A stretch of DNA of 64,000 nt from Pseudomonas monsensis. GTDB lineage: Bacteria > Pseudomonadota > Gammaproteobacteria > Pseudomonadales > Pseudomonadaceae. A program made the translations under genes and the position numbers. The notes below the pieces were generated by a model. The model made no database searches. It was given only the letters and a program-made list of their open reading frames with translations, and was not told the origin of the DNA. The stretch lies in NCBI RefSeq assembly GCF_014268495.2, contig NZ_CP077087.1, positions 5,474,501 through 5,538,500 of the forward strand, in the 5' to 3' direction. This document shows, piece after piece, positions 32,295 to 41,628 of the stretch (position 1 is its first letter; each line of letters starts with the position of its first letter).

Positions 32295-34184
32295 TTAGAA
32301 GTTCACGCCAAAGCTGAGCGCAACGAAGTCACGGTCATCCACGGTGGTGTACTTGCCGTCAAAGAAGTTGGTGTAAGCCAGGCTTGCGGTGTAGGTGTTC
32401 TGGTACTCGGCGTCGACGCCCAGGCTGACCGCCTTGCGACCTTCCTCGAAGTTGCCGCCAGGGCCTGGCGAGTAACCGCTGACGTCGTGGGACCAGGCCA
32501 CGTTCGGCTTGAGGTTCACGCCGGCAAACACGTCGTTGTATTCCCAGATGGCGCGACCGCGGTAGCCCCACGACATTGATGTGGTGAAGCCGTCGTTGTC
32601 GCAATTGCGGCTGCGGTTGTTCTGCGGCGAACCTGGGCCCGCACCATTGATGGTGCTGGCGTTGAGAATGTTGGCGCAGGTATTGACGCCGCCAGTGGCC
32701 GGCAACTCACCCGGGCCGTACACCGGATCGCGGCCATAACGCTTGTCGGAACGGCTTTCCAGCCCGCCGACGTAGGTCGCGCCGACTTCGCCGACGAGGG
32801 TCAGACGGCTGGCGCCCATGACCTGATCGAAGAAGTGCGTGAAGGTCGTCTGGATCTGGGTGATTTCCTTGCGCTCATAGCCATGCAGATCCTGGCCAGG
32901 AACGCCGGTGAGCAGCGAAGCGTTGGTCAGTGCGCCGCCCAGCGGACGAACGCCGGCGAACAGGATGTCGGTGGAGTTCAGCTGCACCGGTGCGTTCGGA
33001 CGGTAGCTGATCTCACCGCTCCACGCCGTACCGGTAGGCAGGGTGGTGGAGAAGCTCAGACCGTAGAGGCGAATGTCTTCAGGGTATTCAATGAAGTAGT
33101 TCGAGTTACCCGCGACCAGCAGGGGGGCGAGTGCCGCAAAAGGCCCCGGCAGCGCGCGTGCCGTGTTGTAAACCGATTGCGGAGCACCGGTGGCGCTGAA
33201 GATTGGCGCACGGCTGTGGTAGTTCATGAAGTAGGCGCCGAACTCGGTGTCCAGCGGTTCGTACATGTACTTGAAGGACGCGCCCCACTGGCCACTGTCT
33301 CGAGCGTCCCGATCAGGACCGCGACGGACCAGCACACCTTCCTGGTTGACATTGACGCCGTTGGCGGCCAGTGGGCCGAGGGCCACGGCCGGGATTTGCG
33401 AACGCTTGTTCAGCACGCGCAGGTTGTCGTTGCAACCGTCGGCGACGATGTCCGGCTGCGAGAAGAACGTACCGCAGTTATCGACGACAGTCTGGTCCCA
33501 TTCCAGTTGATAGAACGCTTCGGCCGAAAGGTTTTCGGTCAGGCTCTGCGAGACGTAGAACATGTTGACCGGGATCAGGCCTTCCTTGATCTCGGCACCC
33601 GGACGACGGAACGCAGACACGTCGATCGGGTTGATCGAGTTGATGCCGCCACCGATGAAGGTACTTTCACCCCAGCTCACGACCTGCTTGCCCAGACGCA
33701 CGGAACCCGGCTGATCGGCAATCGCATAGTTGTGGTAGACGAAGGCGTCGAGGATCTGCCCGCCGGACGACTTGGCGCCTTCCTTGCGGCCCGAATCGCT
33801 GATGTCCTTGAACTCGCGGCTTTCATCCTTGAGTTCGAAGTCGTACCAGTATTTGCCACGGACGAACACCCCGGTGTCGCCATACTTGAGTTCAAGGTCA
33901 TGGATACCCTTGAAGATCTTCGAGAAGGTTTCACCGCTCTTGAAGTTGGCGTGACCGTCATCGGAGGTCTGCGACAGGCCGTGGCCGCCGTTGTTGACGC
34001 CGATCAGGTTCTTGTTCGGTTGCTGAGTAGACCAACTGGCACCGATCGACAGGGACGAGTCGAACTGGCCCTCGATTTCACCGACGTTGAAACTGACGCC
34101 GAATGCGGGCCCGGCGAGCGAAGAGGCAAGACTGACCGCCAGAGGCAGTTTCGCCCGGCGCCAGAACTGGTTTACTGAGGTCAT
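32295..34184 (-). CDS. DUF1302 outer-membrane beta-barrel protein
   Basis: A 629-residue protein with a signal peptide (about 1-29, AGPAFG-VSF) and the DUF1302 family pattern: an N-terminal GQFDSSLSIGASW strand, QVVSWGESTFIGGGIN near 168, then many alternating hydrophobic strands ending in an aromatic-rich segment with terminal Phe (SFGVNF), the mark of a BAM-assembled beta barrel. Probably an outer-membrane channel or lipid-related barrel that works with the DUF1329 protein downstream. First gene of a two-gene operon. Confidence 0.88.
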   Translation of the reverse strand: MTSVNQFWRRAKLPLAVSLASSLAGPAFGVSFNVGEIEGQFDSSLSIGASWSTQQPNKNLIGVNNGGHGLSQTSDDGHANFKSGETFSKIFKGIHDLELKYGDTGVFVRGKYWYDFELKDESREFKDISDSGRKEGAKSSGGQILDAFVYHNYAIADQPGSVRLGKQVVSWGESTFIGGGINSINPIDVSAFRRPGAEIKEGLIPVNMFYVSQSLTENLSAEAFYQLEWDQTVVDNCGTFFSQPDIVADGCNDNLRVLNKRSQIPAVALGPLAANGVNVNQEGVLVRRGPDRDARDSGQWGASFKYMYEPLDTEFGAYFMNYHSRAPIFSATGAPQSVYNTARALPGPFAALAPLLVAGNSNYFIEYPEDIRLYGLSFSTTLPTGTAWSGEISYRPNAPVQLNSTDILFAGVRPLGGALTNASLLTGVPGQDLHGYERKEITQIQTTFTHFFDQVMGASRLTLVGEVGATYVGGLESRSDKRYGRDPVYGPGELPATGGVNTCANILNASTINGAGPGSPQNNRSRNCDNDGFTTSMSWGYRGRAIWEYNDVFAGVNLKPNVAWSHDVSGYSPGPGGNFEEGRKAVSLGVDAEYQNTYTASLAYTNFFDGKYTTVDDRDFVALSFGVNF

Positions 34185-34520
34185 CGACGCTACTCCATGT
34201 GCATTATTGTTATGGCAGTGAGTACTTTTAAAAACGCTGAAGGACCGGGTGCCAGAGACAGCCCGAAGTCACTCCAAAGATGCATCGCCCCGTTTTGTGC
34301 GTGTGCCCCGTTCTTAAAAATCCTTGAGCGGACTATAGCCAGCAGGTGGTACTGCTTGATCCCTCTAAAGTGTGATTTGCAGCCGCCAACCACTCTGGAA
34401 CAGTCCTTTCGCCAGTCCGACACAAGTCGGCACGGCAAGGATGGCTGATTTTTTCGATTTCACAAGCCAAGCGCTTGCTTGGTGGGTCTGGCGCGCCGTT
34501 TTCGGCGCGCCAGCGGACAC
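34185..34520. other. Intergenic region upstream of DUF1302 gene
   Basis: 336 bp without a gene. It should hold the minus-strand promoter of the DUF1302-DUF1329 operon; a TATAGT on the minus strand near 34334-34339 is a possible -10 but has no good -35. Near the acyl-CoA ligase end there are two hairpins: the near-palindrome CCAAGCGCTTGCTTGG (about 34467-34482) and CTGGCGCGCC / GGCGCGCCAG (about 34488-34513). Neither has a T-run. No convincing small ORF. Confidence 0.5.
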
Positions 34521-36203
34521 TCAAAGTGTCGAGAGGAAGGTGCTGTTGTTGGCCTGCCATTCGGTGATGTCGAGGCGGATGCGCTTCTTGTCGAGCTTGC
34601 CGACGCTGGTCTTGGGAATTTCGGTAACAAGGGCAATCTGACTCGGAATCGCCCACTTGCTCAGGTGCCCCAGTTCCACGAACGGCTTGAGGTGTTCCTT
34701 GAGCTCGCGCGCCCCGATCACGTGCCCTTCACGGATCACCAGCAAGGCAAACGGGCGCTCGCCCCACTGCGGATCGGCAATGCCCACCACTGCTACTTCG
34801 CGTACCCCCGCGTGACGACTGATCAGGTCTTCGAGGTCCAGCGAAGAGATCCATTCGCCGCCGGTCTTGATCACGTCCTTGATGCGGTCGCGAATGTCGA
34901 TCACGCCCATGCTGTCGAGCGTGGCCACATCGCCGGTGTGCAGCCAGCCGCCGGCCCAGAGCTCGGCGCCCTTCTGCGGCTCGTTGAAATAACCTTCGGT
35001 CAGCCACGGCGCACGCAGCACCAGTTCGCCCTGGGTTTCGCCGTCGGCGGGCAGGAAGTTGCCCTCTGCGTCAACGATCGCCGCCTCGACCAGCGGCCCC
35101 GGCACACCGGCCTTGATCCGGTAGGTGGTGCGCTCGTCTTCGGTGCCGGCCATCAGTTCATCATTGAGGTGGGCACAGGACACCAGCGGCCCGGTCTCGG
35201 ACATGCCATACGCGGCGGTCAGCTGGATGCCGCGCGCCTTGGCGGTTTCATACAGCGTGCGGTTGAGCGCGCTGCCACCGATGACGATCTTCCAGCCGCC
35301 GAAGTCGGTGTCTTGCGCGCCTTTGGCGTTGAGCAGCATTTGCAGGATGGTCGGCACGCAATGGGAGAACGTGACCTTTTCCTTGCGCCACAGCTCGACC
35401 AGGAATTCCGGGTCGTAACGCCCCGGATAAACCTGCTTGAGGCCGAGCATGGTCGCGACGTACGGCAGCCCCCAGGCGTGCACGTGGAACATCGGCGTGA
35501 TCGGCATGTACACGTCGTTGGTGCCGAGCAGGCGCACGCTGTCGATCGCGCCCATGATGGTCGACACGCCCATGGTGTGCAGCACCAGTTGCCGATGGGT
35601 GAAGTACACGCCCTTCGGGTTGCCGGTGGTGCCCGTGGTGTAGAACGTGGTGGCGACCGAATTTTCGTCGAAGTCCTGAAAGTCGTACTGCGCACTCGCG
35701 GCGGCCAGCAACTGCTCGTACTCGCCGACCAGATTCGGCAGCTCGGCGGTTTTTTCCGGCAGATCGGTCAGCAACAGGGTTTTCTTGACCGTGGTCAGGT
35801 GCGGCGCGATGGCCTGATACAGCCCGACGAACTCGCTGTTGACCAGCACGAAGCGGTCCTCGGCGTGGTTCATGGTGTAGAGAATCTGTTCCGGCGACAG
35901 ACGCACGTTGATGGTGTGGATCACCGCGCCGATCATCGGAATGGCAAACATGCATTCCAGGTAACGATGGCTGTCCCAGTCCATCACCGCCACCGTGTCA
36001 CCGGCCTTCACACCGGCGGCCGTCAGCACGTTGGCCAGGCGCGCCACACGTTCTATCAGGGTCGGATAGCTGTAGCGCAACTGGTCACGGTAGATGATCT
36101 CGCGGGTTTTCTCGTAACGGGCGCCGGACATCAGCAGCCGCTTGATCAGCAATGGATACTGGTAGGCCCCATCGGCCGGGGGAATGACGCGAGTCTGCAA
36201 CAT
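34521..36203 (-). CDS. Medium-chain fatty-acid-CoA ligase (AlkK-like)
   Basis: A 560-residue acyl-CoA synthetase of the AMP-forming superfamily. Signature TTGTTGNPKG at 189-198, ITPMFHVHAWGLPY near 235, YGMSETGP near 330, WLHTGDVATLD near 420 and the C-terminal KTSVGKLDKKRIR lysine loop near 535. It activates a fatty acid as acyl-AMP and then acyl-CoA. Length and the MLQTRVIPPADGAYQYPLLI start match AlkK-type medium-chain ligases. Same strand and upstream of the DUF1302-DUF1329 pair, which supports a shared role in fatty acid or ester use. Confidence 0.9.
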   Translation of the reverse strand: MLQTRVIPPADGAYQYPLLIKRLLMSGARYEKTREIIYRDQLRYSYPTLIERVARLANVLTAAGVKAGDTVAVMDWDSHRYLECMFAIPMIGAVIHTINVRLSPEQILYTMNHAEDRFVLVNSEFVGLYQAIAPHLTTVKKTLLLTDLPEKTAELPNLVGEYEQLLAAASAQYDFQDFDENSVATTFYTTGTTGNPKGVYFTHRQLVLHTMGVSTIMGAIDSVRLLGTNDVYMPITPMFHVHAWGLPYVATMLGLKQVYPGRYDPEFLVELWRKEKVTFSHCVPTILQMLLNAKGAQDTDFGGWKIVIGGSALNRTLYETAKARGIQLTAAYGMSETGPLVSCAHLNDELMAGTEDERTTYRIKAGVPGPLVEAAIVDAEGNFLPADGETQGELVLRAPWLTEGYFNEPQKGAELWAGGWLHTGDVATLDSMGVIDIRDRIKDVIKTGGEWISSLDLEDLISRHAGVREVAVVGIADPQWGERPFALLVIREGHVIGARELKEHLKPFVELGHLSKWAIPSQIALVTEIPKTSVGKLDKKRIRLDITEWQANNSTFLSTL

Positions 36204-36349
36204 ATGAATCCCTTTTCTGGCTGCACGGTGTTGGCGTAGAGCTTGGTACTCTAGAACCCTTATACGCCAGCCAAATCAGCCAAAGGAATGATTTGCAGAA
36301 CCGTACAAATGCTAGCTTTGCGCCAGCATTTGCCGGTTTTCGTCAGCTA

Positions 36350-37534
36350 TCAGGCTGTTTGTCCTACAGCCTCTTCAGAAGGCGTCCGCGGGAAAACCAT
36401 TGCCCCGAGGAAGGTCAGTGCGCCGAAACCCGCGAGAATCAAGTAAAGGCCTACAAAACCATGGCGCGGTTCGACATAGGAAATCAGCGGAATCGCCGTC
36501 GCGCTGGCACCGAACGATAAACAGTAACGCAGGGCAAACACCCGCGATTGCCACTGCGGGGCGACGAAGTTCGCGACCATCGCATCGTTCACCGTGACCT
36601 GACCGAACACCACGAACATGAACGCCGCACCGAGTGCGATCACCGCCCAGCCATCGGCATAAGCGAGCGCAAACAGCAGCGGCGCCTGGCACACCGTCAG
36701 CACGACAAACGGCCACTTCAGGCTGAGCCGGTGCAACACCCGGCCAATGCTCAACTGCGCCACCGCACCAAAGGCATAGGCCAGACTGACCACCACGCCA
36801 AGGGTTTGCGGTGAGGCGAACAGCTCCTGCAAACGCTCCTGGAACAGTTTCGGATAAGTCATGGTGGTGGCGTTGAACACCACGCCGCCGGTGGCTGTGG
36901 CCAGCGCCAGCACACCAAAAACCATGACCATCGAAATACGCTGTCCGGCGGCGCCTTTGAGAGGCGTGTGCGGACGTTTCGGAATCGGTTCTTCACGCAC
37001 CTGCCCGGCAAAACCAAAACCCAGCACAACGGCCACCGCGCCGGGTAACAGAAACGCCAAGCGCCAGCCAAATTGCGCCACCAGCAGCCCGGTGACCAGC
37101 GCCGAAAACGCCACGCCAAGATTGCCCCACATGCCATTGATGCCGATTTCGCGGCCACGGTTCTGCGCGTAAGCGACCAGCATCGCCGTACCGACCGGGT
37201 GATAAATCGCGGCGAAAATACCGATCAGGGTCAGGCCGATCACCAGCATCGTCGGACTGTTACTCAGGCCGGTAAAAATAGCCGAGGCACCGATGCCGAA
37301 GAAAAACACCAGCATCATCTGCCGCCGACTCCAGCGATCACCCAGCCAACCGGCGGGTAGCGAACAGGCGCCGAAGGCAATGAAACCGCCCAGTGACAAG
37401 CCGATCAGCGTGGCGTAGTCGAGACCGAAGGCCTGCGTCATGCCGAGCACGGCGGCGGGAAAAATCAGCATGAACATGTGATCGATCACATGGGCGGCGT
37501 TGATGTAACGGATGACATTGGTCGATTGATTCAT
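36350..37534 (-). CDS. MFS transporter
   Basis: A 394-residue major facilitator with about 12 predicted membrane spans. The loop 2-3 signature is in the form PAGWLGDRWSRRQMM (about 60-74), and a central cytoplasmic loop carries EEPIPKRPHTPLKG. Family members near this sequence are annotated as general drug/metabolite exporters or fosmidomycin-resistance-like; I cannot assign a substrate. Divergent from an AraC-type regulator with 85 bp between starts, which suggests control by that regulator. Confidence 0.88.
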   Translation of the reverse strand: MNQSTNVIRYINAAHVIDHMFMLIFPAAVLGMTQAFGLDYATLIGLSLGGFIAFGACSLPAGWLGDRWSRRQMMLVFFFGIGASAIFTGLSNSPTMLVIGLTLIGIFAAIYHPVGTAMLVAYAQNRGREIGINGMWGNLGVAFSALVTGLLVAQFGWRLAFLLPGAVAVVLGFGFAGQVREEPIPKRPHTPLKGAAGQRISMVMVFGVLALATATGGVVFNATTMTYPKLFQERLQELFASPQTLGVVVSLAYAFGAVAQLSIGRVLHRLSLKWPFVVLTVCQAPLLFALAYADGWAVIALGAAFMFVVFGQVTVNDAMVANFVAPQWQSRVFALRYCLSFGASATAIPLISYVEPRHGFVGLYLILAGFGALTFLGAMVFPRTPSEEAVGQTA

Positions 37535-37619
37535 GGCAGCACGCTTTACGTAGTGATGAGCCGCTTATGCTAAGTTGGCCGGAAAGCACATTTCTGCCTA
37601 CCAAGTCATTGAATCAGAC

Positions 37620-38384
37620 ATGTTGATCAGCCACTTCGAACACGGCCCGGTGAGCGCCTACCCCCGGGATTATCTGGACGGCGCGCATCAACCGCTGCAT
37701 CTGCACCGCGAGGCGCAGTTGTTGTATGCGGCCAGCGGGATCATGCGTGTGGTCACGGCATCGGGCGCGTGGGTGATTCCGCCGAGTCGCGCGGTGTGGA
37801 TTCCGCCCGAGGTCGCGCACGAGATTTTCATGAGCGGCGATGTGCAGATGCGTTCGCTGTTCATCGCGCCAGAACTGTCGCCCGCCAGCCTGCAACATTG
37901 CTGCGTATTGGCGGTGACGCCGTTACTGCGCGAATTGATTCTGCGCGCGGTGCAAGGGCCGCCGCATGCCGACAATCCACTGATTCAACAGTTGATGCTG
38001 GAAGAACTCGCCAGCCTGGAAAACCTGCCGCTGCACATTCCGATGCCGACTGACCGGCGTCTGCAAAACATCTGTCTGGCGCTGCTGCATAGCCCCGACC
38101 ATCCCAATACGCTGGAAGACTGGGCGCAGCAGGTCGGCGCCAGCTCACGCACGTTGGCACGGCTGTTTCAGCAGCAATTGCAGATGAGTTTCAACGCCTG
38201 GCGCCAGCAACTGCGCCTGATGGAAGCCCTGCCACGCCTGCTCGCCGGGGACAGCGTGCAGCGTGTGGCACGGGACTTGGGTTACGGCAGCGCGCGGGCG
38301 TTCAGTGCGATGTTTTGCCGTTTGCTTGGGGAAAATCCCCGCGAGTATCTGAATACCCTGAGCAAACTCAGCGAACTCGCGTAG
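37620..38384 (+). CDS. AraC-family transcriptional regulator (cupin + HTH)
   Basis: A 254-residue regulator with an N-terminal cupin-like sensor domain (HLHREAQLLYAASGIMRVVT, VWIPPEVAH) and a C-terminal AraC helix-turn-helix pair (about 165-250; WAQQVGASSRTLARLFQQQL, VARDLGYGSARAFSAMF). The ATG at 37620 is the likely start; an upstream TTG at 37575 is open but would begin in the promoter gap. Divergent from the MFS gene and probably its local regulator. Confidence 0.87.
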   Translation: MLISHFEHGPVSAYPRDYLDGAHQPLHLHREAQLLYAASGIMRVVTASGAWVIPPSRAVWIPPEVAHEIFMSGDVQMRSLFIAPELSPASLQHCCVLAVTPLLRELILRAVQGPPHADNPLIQQLMLEELASLENLPLHIPMPTDRRLQNICLALLHSPDHPNTLEDWAQQVGASSRTLARLFQQQLQMSFNAWRQQLRLMEALPRLLAGDSVQRVARDLGYGSARAFSAMFCRLLGENPREYLNTLSKLSELA

Positions 38385-38388
38385 AAAT

Positions 38389-38434
38389 CGCACACCACCC
38401 ACCCCCCAAATTTGAATCGGGGGGGGGTGTGCGA
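38389..38434. other. C-rich/G-rich hairpin between convergent genes
   Basis: GCACACCACCCACCCCCC pairs imperfectly with GGGGGGGGGTGTGC around an AAATTTGAATC loop. Located between the stops of the AraC-type and LysE-type genes; likely a shared transcription end although no T-run follows. Confidence 0.5.
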
Positions 38435-39064
38435 TCAGTGCATTTCGGTGAAGGCGATTTTCACGCCGAGCGCGATCAGCACCGCCCCCATGGTGCGGTC
38501 AAACCAATGGCCCATGCGGGCGAAACCGGCGCGTACGCGTTGCTGACTGAACAGCATCGCAACGAGGCAGAACCAGATCGCAGTCGCGACTGCCAGGTAA
38601 ATCCCGTAGCCGGCCTGCACCGCCAGCGGGGTGTGCGGGTTAATCACCACGGTGAACAGCGACAGGAAGAACAGCGTCGCTTTCGGGTTCAGGCCGTTGG
38701 TGACGAAGCCCGAAGTGAACGCACCGCGGGCTGTGCGCACGCCGGCTTCCTTGTGCAGATCATCGGTCACGGTTTTCGCCGGCTGCGCGCGCAACGCCTT
38801 GAAGCCGATATACAGCAGATAAGCCGCCGCCGCCCACTTCAGCGCGTTGAACAGCATGATTGATTGCGACACGATCAGACCGATGCCCAGCAGCGAATAA
38901 CCGACGTGGAGGAAAATCGCCGTGCCCACACCGAGCGCGGTCCAGGTGCCGGCGCGGCGCCCGTGGGTCACGCTCTCGCGCACCACCACGGCAAAGTCCG
39001 GGCCGGGGCTGGCCACGGCCAGCAGGTGGATCAATGCAACGGTCAAGAACTCGGTCCAGTACAT
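38435..39064 (-). CDS. LysE/RhtB-family amino acid exporter
   Basis: A 209-residue inner-membrane exporter with six predicted spans. The family signature VASPGPDFAVVVRESVTHGR (17-36) is intact. Start at 39064 is set by AGAGGAG a few bases upstream; the frame runs to 39229 through the repeat region without support. Members export lysine, homoserine, threonine or similar; substrate not assigned. Confidence 0.9.
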   Translation of the reverse strand: MYWTEFLTVALIHLLAVASPGPDFAVVVRESVTHGRRAGTWTALGVGTAIFLHVGYSLLGIGLIVSQSIMLFNALKWAAAAYLLYIGFKALRAQPAKTVTDDLHKEAGVRTARGAFTSGFVTNGLNPKATLFFLSLFTVVINPHTPLAVQAGYGIYLAVATAIWFCLVAMLFSQQRVRAGFARMGHWFDRTMGAVLIALGVKIAFTEMH

Positions 39065-39118
39065 GGGGGCTCCTCTGGGGCAGCTTGGTGAAAAATAAAT
39101 GCGCGGCGAACTCGAACC

Positions 39119-39252
39119 TGTGGCGAGGGGATTTATCCCCGTTCGGCTGCGCAGCAGTCGTAAATTCAGTGCATGTGCTGTCACTGTTTCAACACGATTA
39201 CCAGTTTCAGGGCGCGCTTCGCGCGCCAACGGGGATAAATCCCCTCGTCACA
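39119..39252. repeat. Long-armed inverted repeat of the GTGGCGAGGGGATTTA REP family
   Basis: Left arm 39119-39143 and right arm 39228-39252 are complementary over 25 bp with one mismatch (TGTGGCGAGGGG and ATTTATCCCCGTT blocks). The 84-bp core includes GCGCGCTTCGCGCGC. It fills most of the 304-bp gap between the LysE gene and the dehydrogenase gene; the rest should hold both promoters, and I see no gene there. Confidence 0.8.
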
Positions 39253-39368
39253 GCGTTATCCACATTGCGATGCATCGCATCAGACTTTTGTGCTCTGAGT
39301 AACCAATTGTTTCATCTGGTAGGCTCGGCAGATTACGCCTTCCGTTCCGAGCACAAAAGGTACAGTTG

Positions 39369-40334
39369 ATGACGAACCCGCGCCGCGCCGTATTCCTTGA
39401 TCACCCTTCACTGGATCTCGGCGATCTCGACCTTGGCCCTTTGCGTGCCTGCTTCAGTGACTTGCAACTGTTCGCCCAGACCTTGCCCGAACAAGTCAGC
39501 GAGCGCCTGCACGGCGCCACGGTAGCGATCACCAACAAAATCCGCATCGACGCCGCTGCGATGGCCGCCAGCCCGGATCTGCAGCTGATCCTGATCACCG
39601 CCACCGGCACCAATAACGTCGACCTGGACGCGGCCCGCGACCACGGCATCACGGTGTGCAACTGTCAGGGTTACGGCACGCCATCCGTGGCGCAGCACAC
39701 CATCATGCTGCTGCTCAACCTCGCCACGCGCCTGGCCGATTACCAGAAAGCCGTAGCCGCCGGTCGCTGGCAGCAAGCGAAACAGTTCTGCCTGTTGGAC
39801 TACCCGATCGTCGAACTGGAAGGCAAAACCCTCGGCCTGCTCGGTCACGGCGAACTCGGCGGCGCCGTCGCGCGACTGGCTGAGGCCTTTGGCATGCGCG
39901 TACTGCTCGGGCAGATTCCGGGGCGCCCTGCCCGACCGGATCGCTTGCCCCTGAACGAATTGCTGCCACAGATTGATGCCCTGACCCTGCATTGCCCGCT
40001 CAACGAACACACCCGCCACTTCATCGGTGCCCGCGAACTGGCGTCGATGAAACCCGGCGCCTTCGTGGTCAACACTGCCCGTGGCGGGCTGGTCGATGAA
40101 CAAGCCCTGGCCGATGCCTTGCGCAACGGTCATCTGGGCGGTGCGGCCACCGACGTATTGAGTGTCGAGCCACCGGTCAACGGCAATCCGTTGCTGGCCG
40201 CCGACATCCCGCGTTTGATCGTCACCCCGCACAATGCCTGGGGCAGCCGCGAAGCACGGCAGCGCATCGTGGGTCAATTGACCGAAAACGCTCAGGCGTT
40301 CTTCAGCGGTAAGGCGCTGCGGGTCGTCAGTTGA
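39369..40334 (+). CDS. D-2-hydroxyacid dehydrogenase (glycerate/hydroxypyruvate type)
   Basis: A 321-residue NAD(P)-dependent dehydrogenase of the D-isomer family. Rossmann motif LGHGELGGAVARL near 155-167; catalytic Arg in NTARGGLVDE near 235, Glu about 29 residues later, and His in TPHNAWGS near 290. Likely reduces hydroxypyruvate/glyoxylate or a related 2-oxoacid. The ATG at 39369 is preferred to the TTG one codon upstream. It precedes rsmC by 33 bp on the same strand. Confidence 0.88.
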   Translation: MTNPRRAVFLDHPSLDLGDLDLGPLRACFSDLQLFAQTLPEQVSERLHGATVAITNKIRIDAAAMAASPDLQLILITATGTNNVDLDAARDHGITVCNCQGYGTPSVAQHTIMLLLNLATRLADYQKAVAAGRWQQAKQFCLLDYPIVELEGKTLGLLGHGELGGAVARLAEAFGMRVLLGQIPGRPARPDRLPLNELLPQIDALTLHCPLNEHTRHFIGARELASMKPGAFVVNTARGGLVDEQALADALRNGHLGGAATDVLSVEPPVNGNPLLAADIPRLIVTPHNAWGSREARQRIVGQLTENAQAFFSGKALRVVS

Positions 40335-40367
40335 TAAACTGCGGCACTTTTTTTTCGAGGAGCAGTT

Positions 40368-41366
40368 ATGGATCCGCGCAGTGAAGTACTGCTTCGTCAG
40401 GCCGAGTTATTCCAGGGTTCGCTGTTGCTCGCCGGTTTGCCCGCCGACGATTTGCTCGGGCGCCTGCCCGATGCGTTTGGCTGGTGCTGGCACGCGGGTG
40501 ATCAAGCCGCACTCGACGCGCGTTTCGAGGGTCGCAGCCATTTTGGCGTGGAGATTCCTCAGCGTGAGTTCGACAGCGCCGTGGTGTTTTTGCCCAAGTC
40601 CAAAGACCTGACCGATTACATCCTCAACGCCGTGGCCTCGCGTCTGGCCGGGCGCGAGGTGTTTCTGGTTGGCGAAAAACGCAGTGGCATCGAGGGTGCG
40701 TCCAAGCAACTCAACCCGTTTGGCAAGCCGCGCAAACTCGACAGCGCGCGACACTGCCAACTGTGGCAAGTCACCGTGGCCAACGCGCCTGAAGCCAAAT
40801 CCCTGGAAAGCCTGGCCCAGACTTACGAGCTGCCACTGGCCGAAGGCCCATTGAAAGTCATCAGCCTGCCGGGGGTGTTCAGCCACGGCCGACTGGATCG
40901 CGGCAGCGCCTTGCTGCTGGAACACCTGGACAAACTGCCGAGCGGACATCTGCTCGATTTCGGTTGTGGTGCCGGTGTACTGGGCGCGGCGGTCAAGCGT
41001 CGTTACCCACACAATCAGGTCACGCTGCTGGATGTCGATGCCTTCGCCGCCGCAAGCAGTCGCCTCACCTTGGCGGCCAATGGTCTGGAAGCCGAGGTGA
41101 TCACTGGCGACGGCATCGACGCTGCGCCGATGGGTTTGAACGCGATCCTGAGCAATCCGCCGTTCCATGTCGGCGTGCACACCGATTATTTCGCCACGGA
41201 GAACTTGCTGCGAAAAGCGGCGAAACATCTGAAAAACGGTGGCGAACTGCGGCTAGTTGCGAACAGCTTCCTGAAGTATCAGCCACTGATCGAAGAGCAT
41301 CTGGGCGTGTGTGCGATCAAGGCCGAAGGCAATGGTTTCCGGATTTACCGGGCCAAGCGCGGCTGA
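40368..41366 (+). CDS. rsmC: 16S rRNA (guanine1207-N2)-methyltransferase RsmC
   Basis: Methylates G1207 of 16S rRNA on the 30S subunit. The 332-residue product has the duplicated-domain architecture of RsmC: a degenerate N-terminal methyltransferase-like half and an active C-terminal half with the SAM motif LLDFGCGAGVLG near 200 and the catalytic SNPPFHVG (NPPF at 263-266). Start supported by GAGGAGC upstream of the ATG at 40368. Length matches family (about 330-345). Confidence 0.93.
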   Translation: MDPRSEVLLRQAELFQGSLLLAGLPADDLLGRLPDAFGWCWHAGDQAALDARFEGRSHFGVEIPQREFDSAVVFLPKSKDLTDYILNAVASRLAGREVFLVGEKRSGIEGASKQLNPFGKPRKLDSARHCQLWQVTVANAPEAKSLESLAQTYELPLAEGPLKVISLPGVFSHGRLDRGSALLLEHLDKLPSGHLLDFGCGAGVLGAAVKRRYPHNQVTLLDVDAFAAASSRLTLAANGLEAEVITGDGIDAAPMGLNAILSNPPFHVGVHTDYFATENLLRKAAKHLKNGGELRLVANSFLKYQPLIEEHLGVCAIKAEGNGFRIYRAKRG

Positions 41367-41404
41367 AACTTCTTTTCAAAAAGAGGCTTGCTCTATCGGA
41401 TTTG

Positions 41405-41622
41405 CCTAGGCAGAATCCGCTCCGTCCTAGGGGAGTAGTCTCCCACGAGCGCCAAGCTCGTCCGGCATGCGTCAACATACTTGATCCTCAGATCATGGCG
41501 CATGCGACCCAAGCGACCGCACCAGACGGTTCGCAGGGTTTGACAAGACCTATGACACGCACACCTTACCCGGGGCGGGAAGGCTGTACGTGTCATAGCC
41601 GTGTCGACCCGCCCCTTAGGAA
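41405..41622 (+). promoter_or_regulatory. yybP-ykoY-type manganese riboswitch in the leader of the GDT1-family gene
   Basis: The leader carries the conserved blocks of the yybP-ykoY class: GGGGAGTAGTCTCCC near 41430-41444, GTCAACATAC at 41471-41480, and CCGGGGCGGGAAGGCTGTA near 41570-41588. A helix TATGACACG (41551-41559) with CGTGTCATA (41589-41597) encloses the last block. GGGGCGGG (41572-41579) can also pair with CCCGCCCC (41608-41615), which touches the ribosome binding site AGGA at 41618-41621. This suggests Mn-dependent control of translation or of leader folding. The class is known to sense Mn(II) and to precede Mn exporters of this family. Confidence 0.85.
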
Positions 41623-41628
41623 ATCCTG

